Positions 7,636-17,488 are shown, counted from the stretch's first letter. The stretch: DNA of 64,000 nucleotides from Flavobacterium cellulosilyticum (GCF_004349355.1 NZ_SMFK01000006.1:142486-206485); one strand, 5' to 3'. A program made the numbers and translations. The notes: a model not told the origin generated them from the sequence alone.

Positions 7636-9684
7636 CTACAGGAAATCGACATCAGCAACTCCTTCATTAATTTTAACTTCAGACATTTTTATATCCAATT
7701 CAAAACCTACATTTTGGATAATAGTAAAAGGCACTTTTACTCCTTTCACCTCTTTATAATCTCCGTAATTTGTAGTTTGTGTTATCGATTTACCTTCTTG
7801 TTCCATCGTTTTTGCTTCAGCTACTTTAAGTCCAGATTTTACATCATAATACAAAACAGTTTTTCCGTTTTGAATGGCATAAGCTTCATTGCCGTTGATC
7901 GATTCAATACCTGAAAGGAGAAGACCTTCTTTTTTCAAAAGTTGTAGTTCTTCAAAGGGAATTGCACTGGCTTTCATTTCGGCTAAATCGTCCCCTTCGA
8001 TATTTTTTCTTTGTCCTTGTTGTACTATATAAGCCCCTTTTTCGTTCACTACTTGCTTCATCAAACTCATTGGACCCATTGCAATTTCCACTATTAATTT
8101 ACCTTTTGCATCAACTTTATTTATAAAAGTTAATGGCGACGGAGCTTGTGGAATAGTTGTAGATCCAATCATTGAAATAGTTTTTACTGCTGCAACTGCC
8201 TTTTCGCCGCCTATTGCTTTGATGTAATTATCTAAAACTACTTTTGCTGTTACACCTGCTGGAGCCACTTTTTTAAGAACTGGTTTCTCTACGGAATTAC
8301 CATATTTATCATAATAGGATATTGGAATTTTCAGACTTTCTAAACCAGGAATAACATCCGCTCCTTTACCGGCAATAACAATTCGAGTATTATCAATAAG
8401 AAAATATTTATTAGCGGCCTTTTGAACGTCTTCAGGTGTAACGGCTGAAATTGACTTTATATAATTCTCGTAAAAATTTGCAGGTAGATTTTCGGTTTCA
8501 ATATTCAAGGCATAACGCGCTACTGTTTGCGGCTTTTGAACCTGCATCACAAATCGTCCGATGTAACCAGCTTTTACATTATTTAGCAATTCTTCGCTAA
8601 CTTTTTCATTTCTAATTTTTTTAATTTCTTTGATAAATTCTACAACGGCACTATCCGTAACTACATTTCTTACTGCCGAGGCAGATTTTAATTTTGACAC
8701 ATATTTACCAGAACCTAACATTGTACTAGCACCATAAGTCCAACCGTGTTTTTCTCTTAAATTCATGTTTAAGTAACTGTTAAAGTCACCGCCAAGAATA
8801 TTAGTTGCAATTACAGCAGCGAAAAAATCCGGGTCACTCATTTTCAGATTAATAGTATTTACAAGAGATATTTCAGATTGAACTGCGTTAGGAACATCTA
8901 CAAAATTAATTTGAGTAAATCCTACATTTACTGGATCAGCATACGTTAATTTAGGAACGCTTCTTTTGGCCCATGAGCCAAATAATTTCTCCACTAATGG
9001 TTTAATTTTATCGTATTTCACATCGCCGATTATCACCAAATAGGCGTTTTCTGGTACAAAATAATTTTGATAATTGACTTGTACATCAGCAAGAGAAACA
9101 TTATTGATAGTTGCTTCGGTTTCAAATTCACCTGAAGGATGATTTTTTCCAAAAGCCAAAACATCAACCACTCTACGTGCAATTGCAGGAGTACTTTTTT
9201 CTTCTGATTTTAAACCTTCTAGCATTTTAGCTTTTTCTTTATCAAATTCTACTTGCGTAAAATTAGGATGTAAAGCACTATCAGCCATCAATTCCAGAAT
9301 CCTATTGGCATATTTAGACAATGCACTTGCACTAGCTCCATGGGAACTAAAATTTATATTTGCCCCTAAAAAATCTATTTCTTCGTTAAAAATATCTTTT
9401 GAAATGTTTTTAGACCCGTTGCCCATTAAACTACTACACAATTCATCTACCCCTTTTATATTCCCTTCTGCAAATGGGGCATTATCTAATGCAAGATTGT
9501 AGGTTACTTTTGGCAATTTATGATCTTCTACAATCATAACTTTCAAACCGTTAGCCAAAACAAATGTTTGGGGTTTTTTTATATTTACCAATGGAGCATC
9601 TCCTGGTTTGGGTTGTGAACGGTCTTGTGCTTGCATAAAAGTAGTTAAAAGCAAAATTGAGAGTAGTATCGTTGTGTTTTTCAT
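7636..9684 (-). CDS. M16-family peptidase-like protein, zinc motif absent
   Basis: A 682-residue secreted protein (signal peptide ending near TFMQAQ) with M16 domains. At the position where active M16 peptidases have HxxEH it reads GVDELCSSLMGNG, so the zinc ligands are missing and it is probably the non-catalytic subunit. The C-terminal 200 residues go beyond the usual two-domain unit and resemble an outer-membrane-lipoprotein-sorting-type beta domain (tentative). It lies 13 bases after the gene for an M16 protein with an intact HFFEH motif, so the two probably form an active/inactive heterodimer in the periplasm, as in mitochondrial processing peptidase-like pairs. Confidence 0.85.
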   Translation of the reverse strand: MKNTTILLSILLLTTFMQAQDRSQPKPGDAPLVNIKKPQTFVLANGLKVMIVEDHKLPKVTYNLALDNAPFAEGNIKGVDELCSSLMGNGSKNISKDIFNEEIDFLGANINFSSHGASASALSKYANRILELMADSALHPNFTQVEFDKEKAKMLEGLKSEEKSTPAIARRVVDVLAFGKNHPSGEFETEATINNVSLADVQVNYQNYFVPENAYLVIIGDVKYDKIKPLVEKLFGSWAKRSVPKLTYADPVNVGFTQINFVDVPNAVQSEISLVNTINLKMSDPDFFAAVIATNILGGDFNSYLNMNLREKHGWTYGASTMLGSGKYVSKLKSASAVRNVVTDSAVVEFIKEIKKIRNEKVSEELLNNVKAGYIGRFVMQVQKPQTVARYALNIETENLPANFYENYIKSISAVTPEDVQKAANKYFLIDNTRIVIAGKGADVIPGLESLKIPISYYDKYGNSVEKPVLKKVAPAGVTAKVVLDNYIKAIGGEKAVAAVKTISMIGSTTIPQAPSPLTFINKVDAKGKLIVEIAMGPMSLMKQVVNEKGAYIVQQGQRKNIEGDDLAEMKASAIPFEELQLLKKEGLLLSGIESINGNEAYAIQNGKTVLYYDVKSGLKVAEAKTMEQEGKSITQTTNYGDYKEVKGVKVPFTIIQNVGFELDIKMSEVKINEGVADVDFL

Positions 9685-9697
9685 GATTTAGGAAGTC

Positions 9698-11023
9698 TTA
9701 GTTTTGAACTTGATCTTTGGAAGGAACGTAATCCAAAATTAATCTTTGATTTGGATTCAAATATTTTTTTGCCACTTCTCTAATTTCTTCTCTTGTAATA
9801 GAATGGTAAAGGTCAATCTCATTATTTATCAAATGTACATCACCATAAAGCAAGTAGTATTTCGCTAAGTTTTCGGCAATTCCTTCGACACTAGCATTGG
9901 CATTTACAAACTGATTGTCAAATTTATTTTGTAATTTTTGATAATCTTTTTCTGAAATCAAAGTAGTTTGAATTTTAGCAATTTCTTCGTCAATTTCTTT
10001 TAGTAGATCCTTTGTTGTAACAGTTCCCATTGGTAAACCATATAAAATGTACATTCCATAGTCTTCCTGGCTAAATCCTACAGCTCCAATTTGTAATGCC
10101 ATTTTTTTCTGATCTACTATTTTCTTGTACAACTTAGAACTTTTTCCATCACTTAAATAGGAAGAAATTAAATCTAAAACTCTTGCATCTTTAGATTTCA
10201 TTGATGGTGTACGATAAGATGCCACCAACATTGGAATCTGAATATTTGGATCCTGATACGATGCATTGATGGTTTGTGTTATAGGTTCTTCAACAAAAGT
10301 TTGTTTTTTCAACGTTTCACCTTTTGGAATTGATCCAAAATATAGTTGAATCCACTCTTTTGCTTGTTTTTTATCAATATCTCCTGCAACAACTAGTACA
10401 GCATTATTAGGCGTATAGAATTTTTTATTGAATTCTTTAAATTCATCTAAGGTTGCCGCATCAAGATCTTTCATCGAACCAATGGTATTCCATCGATAAG
10501 GATGGTTCTTAAACATATTTTCTTTTACAACCGTAAGGATATTTCCGTAGGGGCGGTTATCAAAATTCGTTCGCTTTTCCTCTTTTACGACTTCATTTTG
10601 GGTATCAACTCCAATTTGGTTGATTACAGGATGCAACATTCTTTCGGATTCCATCCAAAGTCCCAATTTAAGATTATTCGAGGGAAACACTTCGTAGTAA
10701 TAGGTACGGTCATCACTGGTATTGGCATTATTTACACCGCCGTTTGCAGTTACTATTTTCATCCATTCGCCTCTTTTAATATTTTCAGTACCTTCAAACA
10801 ATAAATGTTCAAAAAAGTGGGCAAAACCCGTTCTTTCTGGATTTTCGTCTTTAGCACCAACATGATACATCACCGAAGTTACGACTACAGGAGCCGAAGG
10901 ATCATTGTGCAAAATAACATGTAATCCATTGTCTAAATTATATTCTTCGAAGTCCACTTTCTGAGCAGTAGCAATTCCTCCAAGCAAAAGTGCAGCACCT
11001 AACACCATTATTGATTTTTTCAT
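9698..11023 (-). CDS. M16-family zinc metallopeptidase (active subunit)
   Basis: A 441-residue periplasmic peptidase with a signal peptide (cleavage near IATAQ). The inverted zinc motif HFFEH is present in TGFAHFFEHLLFEGTE near residues 64-80, and a downstream Glu in the NEVVKEEKR region is the likely third ligand. The length fits a single M16 unit of two homologous halves. It is the first gene of a two-gene minus-strand operon with the motif-less M16 paralogue 13 bases downstream. The substrate is unknown; relatives degrade peptides in the envelope. Confidence 0.88.
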   Translation of the reverse strand: MKKSIMVLGAALLLGGIATAQKVDFEEYNLDNGLHVILHNDPSAPVVVTSVMYHVGAKDENPERTGFAHFFEHLLFEGTENIKRGEWMKIVTANGGVNNANTSDDRTYYYEVFPSNNLKLGLWMESERMLHPVINQIGVDTQNEVVKEEKRTNFDNRPYGNILTVVKENMFKNHPYRWNTIGSMKDLDAATLDEFKEFNKKFYTPNNAVLVVAGDIDKKQAKEWIQLYFGSIPKGETLKKQTFVEEPITQTINASYQDPNIQIPMLVASYRTPSMKSKDARVLDLISSYLSDGKSSKLYKKIVDQKKMALQIGAVGFSQEDYGMYILYGLPMGTVTTKDLLKEIDEEIAKIQTTLISEKDYQKLQNKFDNQFVNANASVEGIAENLAKYYLLYGDVHLINNEIDLYHSITREEIREVAKKYLNPNQRLILDYVPSKDQVQN

Positions 11024-11229
11024 AAAGATTAATAAAATTTATTTACTATTGGTAAAATAGTCTTCATTATTGTTACATCAAAAATACTTTTTTTTATTAA
11101 GCTATAGAAAATCATTATGATTTTGGTATAAATTTAACAATTATGATCGAAATAAATCCTTAGTATCCACTACTTAACCCTTGCAGATAGGGAGACAAAA
11201 CAAATCGATTATTTTTTTGAGGTATCTAA

Positions 11230-11259
11230 TTGCAGGATAAATATTTAATTGTATATTTG
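11230..11259 (+). promoter_or_regulatory. Flavobacterial-type promoter for rplU-rpmA
   Basis: TTG at 11230-11232 and TATATTTG at 11252-11259 are 19 bases apart and match the Bacteroidota pattern TTG-N19-TAnnTTTG. The start codon of rplU is 30 bases downstream. Confidence 0.6.
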
Positions 11260-11289
11260 CAACCTTAAAAATTTATAAAACAATTTGTT

Positions 11290-11916
11290 ATGTATGCAAT
11301 CGTAGAGATAGCAGGGCAACAATTCAAAGTTAGCAAAGACCTAAAGGTTTACGTTCACCGTTTGACAAATGAAGAAGGAACTACAGTTTCTTTCGACAAA
11401 GTTTATTTGTTAGATGATAACGGTTCAATCACAATAGGCGCCCCAGCTATAGAAGGAGCTTCAGTAGAAGCCAAAGTGTTACAACACTTAAAAGGAGATA
11501 AAGTAATCGTTTTCAAAAAGAAAAGAAGAAAAGGTTACAAAAAGAGAAACGGGCACCGTCAGTATCTTACTCAAATTGTAATTGAAGGTATTACTGCATC
11601 AAGCACTAAGAAAGCAACTCCAAAAGCGGCTGAAGCAAAAGCTCCAAAAGCACCTAAAAAAGGAGAGGATTTAACTCTTATTGAAGGAATTGGACCTAAA
11701 GCTGCTGAAGCAATTGTAGCATCAGGAATTGATACTTATGCAAAATTGGCTGCAACTTCTGCAGAAGCAATTAAAGCAATTTTAGATGCGTCTGATTCTA
11801 AATTACAACATTTAGATCCAACTACTTGGGCTCAACAAGCGCAATTAGCTGCTGATGGCAAAATGGATGAATTAAAAAAATTGCAAGATGAATTAGACGG
11901 TGGTAAAGCTGTTTAA
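11290..11916 (+). CDS. rplU: 50S ribosomal protein L21 with C-terminal HhH domain
   Basis: Residues 1-100 are ribosomal protein L21: the start MYAIVEIAGQQFKV, and the basic rRNA-binding loop KKKRRKGYKKRNGHRQ near residues 76-91. An Ala/Lys/Pro-rich linker (about 107-125) leads to a second domain of about 80 residues containing LIEGIGPKAAEAI, a helix-hairpin-helix-like motif. Ordinary L21 has only about 100 residues, so the 208-residue length reflects this extra domain, which I recall from other Bacteroidota L21 proteins. The gene is followed 31 bases later by rpmA (L27), the conserved arrangement. The function of the tail is unknown; nucleic-acid binding is an inference from the motif. Confidence 0.95.
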   Translation: MYAIVEIAGQQFKVSKDLKVYVHRLTNEEGTTVSFDKVYLLDDNGSITIGAPAIEGASVEAKVLQHLKGDKVIVFKKKRRKGYKKRNGHRQYLTQIVIEGITASSTKKATPKAAEAKAPKAPKKGEDLTLIEGIGPKAAEAIVASGIDTYAKLAATSAEAIKAILDASDSKLQHLDPTTWAQQAQLAADGKMDELKKLQDELDGGKAV

Positions 11917-11947
11917 TTAATTTATTAACAAATAAAACTTATACGTC

Positions 11948-12214
11948 ATGGCTCACAAGAAAGGTGTCGGTAGTTCCAAGAATGGTAGAGAATCAGAATC
12001 AAAACGTTTAGGCGTTAAGATTTTTGGTGGACAAGCTGCTATTGCAGGGAACATCATCGTAAGACAAAGAGGTTCAAAACATAATCCAGGTGAAAACGTT
12101 TACATTAGTAAAGATCACACACTACACGCAAGAGTAGATGGAGTTGTTTTCTTCCAAAAGAAAAGAGATAACAAATCATACGTTTCTATACTTCCATTCG
12201 AAGTTGAAGCATAA
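11948..12214 (+). CDS. rpmA: 50S ribosomal protein L27
   Basis: An 88-residue protein with the L27 N-terminus [16 protein letters not shown], whose flexible end reaches the peptidyl transferase centre. The family signature around [18 protein letters not shown] is present. It is co-transcribed with rplU and followed by a clear terminator. Nothing unusual is seen. Confidence 0.97.
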   Translation: MAHKKGVGSSKNGRESESKRLGVKIFGGQAAIAGNIIVRQRGSKHNPGENVYISKDHTLHARVDGVVFFQKKRDNKSYVSILPFEVEA

Positions 12215-12233
12215 TTGATTTTCTCAATTTATT

Positions 12234-12265
12234 AAAAACCCGTTTCGAAAGAAGCGGGTTTTTTT
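12234..12265 (+). terminator. Intrinsic terminator after rplU-rpmA
   Basis: AAAAACCCGTTTC and GAAGCGGGTTTTT pair (one G-U) around a short loop and are followed by a T run. Confidence 0.9.
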
Positions 12266-12666
12266 ATGCAACAATGTCCCGACTTGGAATAACGATTCAC
12301 AATTTAGAATTTAAAAACTTTAAAACAAAAAGAATTGATTAAGTCCTTTTCAATAAACTGATATTACCATTGAGATCACCCAAATAAAATTAAAATGAAA
12401 TTGGTAAATGTTTTTTTGTACTCAGCAAGAAAGTTTATTGTAAAACAAAAACACTTAATTTTATAAACAATTAATTGCTATATTTGAAACATACTGGCTT
12501 TGTCTTTAAATACAAGCCTTCCATTTTATCAAATGAAGTAATATTAAAAAATTATTTTTTTTGAATTTCACAACTAAAAAGATGGAATCAAGATGACTAT
12601 ACTTAAAAAAGATTGAGATTAAAATCACGTAGAAAACCTATTTTAAAGTAAAAGTCATATACAATA
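12266..12666. other. Intergenic stretch, no gene seen
   Basis: About 400 bases of AT-rich DNA between the rpmA terminator and the APC permease. I see no convincing coding frame or RNA and no strong repeat. The permease promoter must lie here, but I could not single out a convincing box. Confidence 0.5.
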
Positions 12667-14427
12667 ATGACTAATAAATTATTAATGAAAAAAGTTCTTC
12701 ACAAAAAACTAAACGAATTACAAGCCACAGCTATTTGTGGAAACGACATCAGCTCTTCTTGCCTTTACGTTTCAGCATTAACTATTATGTACGCCGGTCA
12801 ATATGCTTGGATATCTTTATTAGTCGTTGCATTGGTTTTATTTTTATTCAGAAAAATTTATGGCGAAGTGGTTGGTGCAATTCCATTGAATGGAGGAGCA
12901 TATAATGTGCTTCTAAACACCTCAACCAAAAGACTTGCTTCTTTAGCCGCTACACTAACGGTTCTATCATACATGGCCACGGCGGTAATTTCGTCAATTG
13001 AAGGAATGCATTATTTACATGGAATTTTTGATGGTATTAATGTTACGATCGCAACAATAATAGTTTTAATAGCTTTTACTGGGCTTGCCATTTTAGGAAT
13101 AGGCGAATCGGCTTTTGTAGCTGTAATTATTTTCATTATCCATTTATTTACATTAAGCATCCTTGTTTTTGCGTCTATTTGGTTTATAGCTAATACTGGT
13201 TTAACTACATTTCATATAAACTGGGAATTACCCGTCAAATCTGGAAGTGTTCTAACCGCTTTGTTCTTAGGGTTTTCTGCCGCAATGCTAGGAATTTCAG
13301 GTTTCGAAAGTTCTGCCAATTTTGTCGAAGAACAAGAGCAAGGGGTTTTTAGAAAAACGTTGCGCAACATGTGGGCAATTGTCAGTTTTTTTAATCCAGT
13401 TTTGGCATTACTTTTAATATGCATCATTCCACTCGCCGAAGTTGGAGAACACAAAGAATCCTTATTGGCTTATTTAGGTCAAACAACCGGAGGAACCTGG
13501 TTGGCCATTTTAATATCTATTGATGCGGTATTGGTTTTATGTGGTGCAGTATTGACATCATTTGTAGGTGTTTCTGGATTATTAAACCGAATGACTTTGG
13601 ACCGAATTTTACCCAACTATTTCTTAAAACAAAACAAAAACGGATCTAATTATCGGATCATAATCAGTTTTTTAATATTGTGTGTTTCTGTTTTATTTGT
13701 AACCCAAGGAAATCTAGAATCGCTAGCTGGCGTTTATACTTTTTCATTTTTAGCCGTTATGGCATTGTTTGGAATAGGTAATTTATTATTAAAATTCAAA
13801 CGAAAAAAATTACCAAGGCCAGAAAAAGCCAAAGGAATTTCAGTCGTGGTTGCTGTTTCATTTATCATAGCTGCTTTTGTGGGGAATATGAAACTTAATA
13901 CCGAATCTTTTTACACTTTCATAGAATACCTGATTCCCGCATTTTTATTTGTGGCCATAATGCTCAATCGTTCCTTTTTGATACAATTAATGATTGATGC
14001 ATTAGAATATTTCTATGAACCTTTACGAAAAATGGTTATTTTAAGTAATCGTTATTTGAATAAAATGCACTTGACAGTTACCTCACAAGAATTCGTTTTT
14101 TTTACAAAAGGAGATGATGTCGCAATTTTGAATAAAGTTATGCAATATGTTCAAAACAACGAAACAACGAAAAGGCTTAAAATTGTTAATGTTAAAAGTC
14201 ATGAAAGTTTAAATGAATTGCTTATAAAAGATTTAGAAGTTCTTGATAGAGCTTATCCTGAAATTCATATTGAATTCATCGAAATTGATGGCGTCTTTGG
14301 TCCTGAATTAATTGACGAATTGTCTAATAAATGGAAAATACCAAAAAACTTTATGTTTATTGGCTCACCTGGTGATCGATTCTCTTATCGAGTTTCAGAA
14401 CTAGGAGGTGTAAGGTTAATTATGTAA
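12667..14427 (+). CDS. APC-family amino-acid permease
   Basis: A 586-residue protein. The first 430 residues hold about twelve transmembrane helices in the APC superfamily layout, including LNGGAYNVLLNTSTKR near residues 75-90 and GFSAAMLGISGFESSANFVEE near 200-220. The last 140 residues are soluble, with alternating strands and helices that recall a universal-stress-type or regulatory domain (tentative). Amino-acid uptake is the likely role, but the substrate is unknown. A second possible start is Met7. Two MscS channel genes follow 18 bases later on the same strand, suggesting a co-transcribed membrane group. Confidence 0.8.
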   Translation: MTNKLLMKKVLHKKLNELQATAICGNDISSSCLYVSALTIMYAGQYAWISLLVVALVLFLFRKIYGEVVGAIPLNGGAYNVLLNTSTKRLASLAATLTVLSYMATAVISSIEGMHYLHGIFDGINVTIATIIVLIAFTGLAILGIGESAFVAVIIFIIHLFTLSILVFASIWFIANTGLTTFHINWELPVKSGSVLTALFLGFSAAMLGISGFESSANFVEEQEQGVFRKTLRNMWAIVSFFNPVLALLLICIIPLAEVGEHKESLLAYLGQTTGGTWLAILISIDAVLVLCGAVLTSFVGVSGLLNRMTLDRILPNYFLKQNKNGSNYRIIISFLILCVSVLFVTQGNLESLAGVYTFSFLAVMALFGIGNLLLKFKRKKLPRPEKAKGISVVVAVSFIIAAFVGNMKLNTESFYTFIEYLIPAFLFVAIMLNRSFLIQLMIDALEYFYEPLRKMVILSNRYLNKMHLTVTSQEFVFFTKGDDVAILNKVMQYVQNNETTKRLKIVNVKSHESLNELLIKDLEVLDRAYPEIHIEFIEIDGVFGPELIDELSNKWKIPKNFMFIGSPGDRFSYRVSELGGVRLIM

Positions 14428-14445
14428 TTTTATTATAAATAGAAA

Positions 14446-15261
14446 ATGGAGAAAATATTAAACTACGAATTACTAAAAATTGGAAACGACGCGATATATT
14501 TAGCATCAATCCTAAAATTAGTTGGTTTTCTATTGCTTATTTTTATCGTTATTCTAATATTAAAAAAAGCAATTTATAAATCCACTAGGTTTGATATTGC
14601 CAAAAAATATTCGATTTACAGCCTATCAAAATATTTTATATTTGTTTTAGCATCCATCTATGGACTCCAAATAGTTGGTTTTAATGTATCGGTATTATTG
14701 GCTGGTTCTGCAGCACTATTAGTCGGAGTTGGATTAGGATTGCAAAGTATTTTTAGCGATTTTATATCAGGAATATTAATTTTGATAGAATCAACCGTTA
14801 AAGTGAATGATGTCATCGAAGTAAATGGAGTAGTTTGTGTTGTTAAAGAAATCCATTTAAGAACAACCACTGTTTTAACACGAGATGACAAATATATTAT
14901 CCTGCCAAATTCTAATTTAACAACTAGTCAAATAGTAAATTGGACGCACGAAAACATTTCTTCCCGATTCGAGGTACTTGTTGGAGTAGACTATTCTTCG
15001 GATGTTAATTTGGTAATGGAAATCCTAAAAAAAGTGGTTCTTACCCAAGATGGTATTCAAAAAGAACCTGTACCATTTGTTCGATTTATAAACTTTGGTG
15101 ATTCTTCATTAGATTTCTCAGTAGTATTCTGGTCAGAAGAAGTTTTTAGAGTTCGAAACATTCAGAGTGAATTGAGAGTTAAAATTTTTAATGCTTTCAA
15201 AGAAAATAATATATCAATTCCTTTTCCACAACGAGTCGTCCATATTAAAAGTCAAGAATAA
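14446..15261 (+). CDS. Small-conductance mechanosensitive channel (MscS family)
   Basis: A 271-residue MscS-type channel with three transmembrane helices. The pore-lining helix TM3 is in GSAALLVGVGLGLQSIFSDF (about 83-102), with the Gly/Ala packing pattern of MscS, followed by the beta domain with VNDVIEVNGVVCVVKEIHLRTT (about 122-143) and a C-terminal alpha/beta domain. It opens under membrane tension to release solutes during hypo-osmotic shock. Its stop codon shares one base with the start of a second MscS gene, so the two are tightly coupled. Confidence 0.9.
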   Translation: MEKILNYELLKIGNDAIYLASILKLVGFLLLIFIVILILKKAIYKSTRFDIAKKYSIYSLSKYFIFVLASIYGLQIVGFNVSVLLAGSAALLVGVGLGLQSIFSDFISGILILIESTVKVNDVIEVNGVVCVVKEIHLRTTTVLTRDDKYIILPNSNLTTSQIVNWTHENISSRFEVLVGVDYSSDVNLVMEILKKVVLTQDGIQKEPVPFVRFINFGDSSLDFSVVFWSEEVFRVRNIQSELRVKIFNAFKENNISIPFPQRVVHIKSQE

Positions 15262-16160
15262 TGGAAAATCAAATTAGAGAATTTCTATTTAACCCAACTA
15301 TTGGTAAGATTGCTACCATAATTATTGGAGTTGCTATAATTTGGCTCGTTATCAAAGCGTTACAAAAAAACCTTTTCTCCAAAATAGGAGATATAGATAA
15401 CAGATATCGTGCAAAAAAACTAAGTAGTTTCTTCGGTTATATTTTGACAATTATCCTATTAATTATTGTATTTAGTGACAAATTAGCTGGGCTAACTGTT
15501 GCTCTGGGTGTTGCTGGAGCTGGAATAGCTTTTGCATTACAAGAAGTAATTGCTTCATTTGCAGGCTGGTTAGCCATTCTTTTTGGCGGTTTTTACAAAA
15601 CAGGTGACAGAGTGCAACTTGGCGGTGTCAAAGGTGATGTTATGGATATTGGCGTATTAAGAACGACCATAATGGAAACTGGCCAATGGGTTGACGGTGA
15701 TTTGTATAATGGCCGAATTGTACTTATAGCCAACAGTTATGTTTTTAAAGAACCTGTTTTTAATTATTCTGGTGATTTTCCCTTTTTGTGGGATGAAATT
15801 AAAATCCCAATTCAATACGGTAGTAATTATGAAAAAACCAAAATAATTCTACAAAAAATAGGTGCGGAAGTAGCTGGCGATTTAACTCAAATATCTAAAG
15901 ATAAATGGACTAAAATGCAAAACAAATACTTGCTTGAAGATGCCCAAACTGAACCTATGGTATCTTTGATTGCAAATGATAATTGGGTAGAATTCACCCT
16001 TAGATATGTTGTAAGTTACAAAAAAAGAAGAGCTACTAAAACCGAATTGTTTACCAAAATTCTTCAAGAAATTGAAGCTACAAACGGAGAAATCAAATTC
16101 GCATCTGCCACTTTTGAATTAGTGGGAGCACCTGATTTTATTGTGAACGTGAGAAAATAA
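15261..16160 (+). CDS. Mechanosensitive ion channel (MscS family), second copy
   Basis: A 299-residue MscS-family protein with an N-terminal membrane anchor, TM2, and a TM3 pore motif ALGVAGAGIAFALQEVIASF (about 76-95). The beta domain follows (KTGDRVQLGGVKGDVMDIGVLRTT). It overlaps the preceding MscS gene by one base (TAATG) but is clearly divergent from it, so this is not a recent duplication. It may form its own channel or mix with the neighbour. An insertion around residues 215-235 lengthens the C-terminal domain. Confidence 0.88.
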   Translation: MENQIREFLFNPTIGKIATIIIGVAIIWLVIKALQKNLFSKIGDIDNRYRAKKLSSFFGYILTIILLIIVFSDKLAGLTVALGVAGAGIAFALQEVIASFAGWLAILFGGFYKTGDRVQLGGVKGDVMDIGVLRTTIMETGQWVDGDLYNGRIVLIANSYVFKEPVFNYSGDFPFLWDEIKIPIQYGSNYEKTKIILQKIGAEVAGDLTQISKDKWTKMQNKYLLEDAQTEPMVSLIANDNWVEFTLRYVVSYKKRRATKTELFTKILQEIEATNGEIKFASATFELVGAPDFIVNVRK

Positions 16161-16460
16161 TTTCATTGACAATATAAATACAAAAACACCCAATAGGGCT
16201 TTCTAGTTTAAATATGAATACTTTACTTATGAAGCCTAGTAGCTAGGGCAATTTATCTTTTCAAAGAAAAAGCCAATCACTCCTTTTTCTCAAAAAGTAC
16301 ATCTAAACAAAAATCAGAATTAATGATTTTTCATAATTGAGTATTCTAAACTATTCTTTAGGTTTTTACATACAGCATTTAAAAATTAGAATACTATAAA
16401 TAGTTCTTTTGCATTAAGAGAATTTAAGAATAAATAGACGCAAAGGATTTGCTAAAGAGA
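16161..16460. other. Intergenic stretch, no gene seen
   Basis: About 300 bases between the MscS gene and a convergent unknown gene. It is AT-rich. I see no gene, clear terminator hairpin or repeat. Confidence 0.45.
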
Positions 16461-17231
16461 TTAGGCGTTCGTAGTAATTTCTGACTTATTAAAATCAATA
16501 GGTTCTCCGTTTACATTGTAGAACTTATATTTAAATTTTAATTTACCATCAACCTCTTCAACCTTTACTTTCATTTGATAGGAGCCATGGTTCCATTCTA
16601 CAATAACGTCAAATGAATAGTCCCCTACTCCAAAACTACTTGGAAGATTGCTAGAATAAATTAATTTCTTAGATTTAAGATTTAAAACACCTACCTCAAT
16701 ATTTTCAAAAGAACCAATTTCATCATAATCAACAAAATGCCCCATATAATTTTGACTTGTACTAGGCTTTTTAGTTTTGTTCTTCTCTTTAGGACTATTG
16801 TAAACATCCTTGATCGAAAAAATAACTTCTTTTAATGAACTTTCTCCCACATTTAATAGATAGAAGCGTATTTGATGACTATACATTAAAAGATGTACTT
16901 TTTTATTCGATTCATCTGTTGTTGTTCCTCCTCCAAGATCCGAATTTGTAATTTCTATTATGGGTAAATTTTTGGAAACAACTCGGCTAAACGACTCCGT
17001 CTTTACTTTTTTAAAATTTTCTTCCTTCTCAATAATAGCAAAGGTTTTTTCTTTTAAATCTTGATTTAAAACTTCAATTTTTTTATTAGCTTTTTCCAGC
17101 TCATTTTTGACTTTAATTGTTTTTTCATTCGCATACGAACTTCCTTGATAGAGTAATAAGATTGATAGTCCTATCAAAACAGATCCAGTAAATGCTAATA
17201 GTAAAATTATCATAAACGCTTTTTTGTTCAT
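16461..17231 (-). CDS. Membrane-anchored coiled-coil protein of unknown function
   Basis: I do not recognise this 256-residue protein. It has one N-terminal transmembrane segment (about residues 7-28), then a charged helical stretch of about 45 residues with coiled-coil character (NELEKANKKIEVLNQDLKEK), then a beta-rich domain of about 150 residues with short Gly and Pro turns. The likely topology is an inner-membrane anchor with the rest in the periplasm. It is alone on its strand between convergent and tandem genes with wide spacers. No catalytic motif is visible. Confidence 0.65.
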   Translation of the reverse strand: MNKKAFMIILLLAFTGSVLIGLSILLLYQGSSYANEKTIKVKNELEKANKKIEVLNQDLKEKTFAIIEKEENFKKVKTESFSRVVSKNLPIIEITNSDLGGGTTTDESNKKVHLLMYSHQIRFYLLNVGESSLKEVIFSIKDVYNSPKEKNKTKKPSTSQNYMGHFVDYDEIGSFENIEVGVLNLKSKKLIYSSNLPSSFGVGDYSFDVIVEWNHGSYQMKVKVEEVDGKLKFKYKFYNVNGEPIDFNKSEITTNA

Positions 17232-17440
17232 TACGAAATTTTGAATTGAGAATAGCTAAAATCTGAGCAAAGGTTTCTCATTTTTTAAAGTGTAAAAATA
17301 AAATAAAAATACATGAATCAAACTCTTATCTTTCAATATTATATAAACATCTTATTAACTATAAGACCTTCTTCCTTATATTTCAGAATTAATTAAATTA
17401 AAAGTTTTACAATTTGTTATGCAAAGTGTAGTAATAATAA

Positions 17441-17470
17441 AAAACCCTCACATTGCTGCAAGGGTTTTTA
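17441..17470 (-). terminator. Terminator after cysteine synthase (repeated module)
   Basis: AAAACCCT (17441-17448) and AGGGTTTT (17461-17468) pair around a 12-base loop, with T runs on either strand. A near-identical sequence lies after ahcY at 21931-21957, sharing the core ACCCTCACAT and CTGCAAGGGTT. Confidence 0.8.
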
Positions 17471-17488
17471 AAAATAGGAATATAAGTA

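Noticed and set aside
12266..12666. Possible small RNA before the APC permease
   Set aside because: No stable stem, promoter pair or terminator could be identified in this AT-rich stretch.
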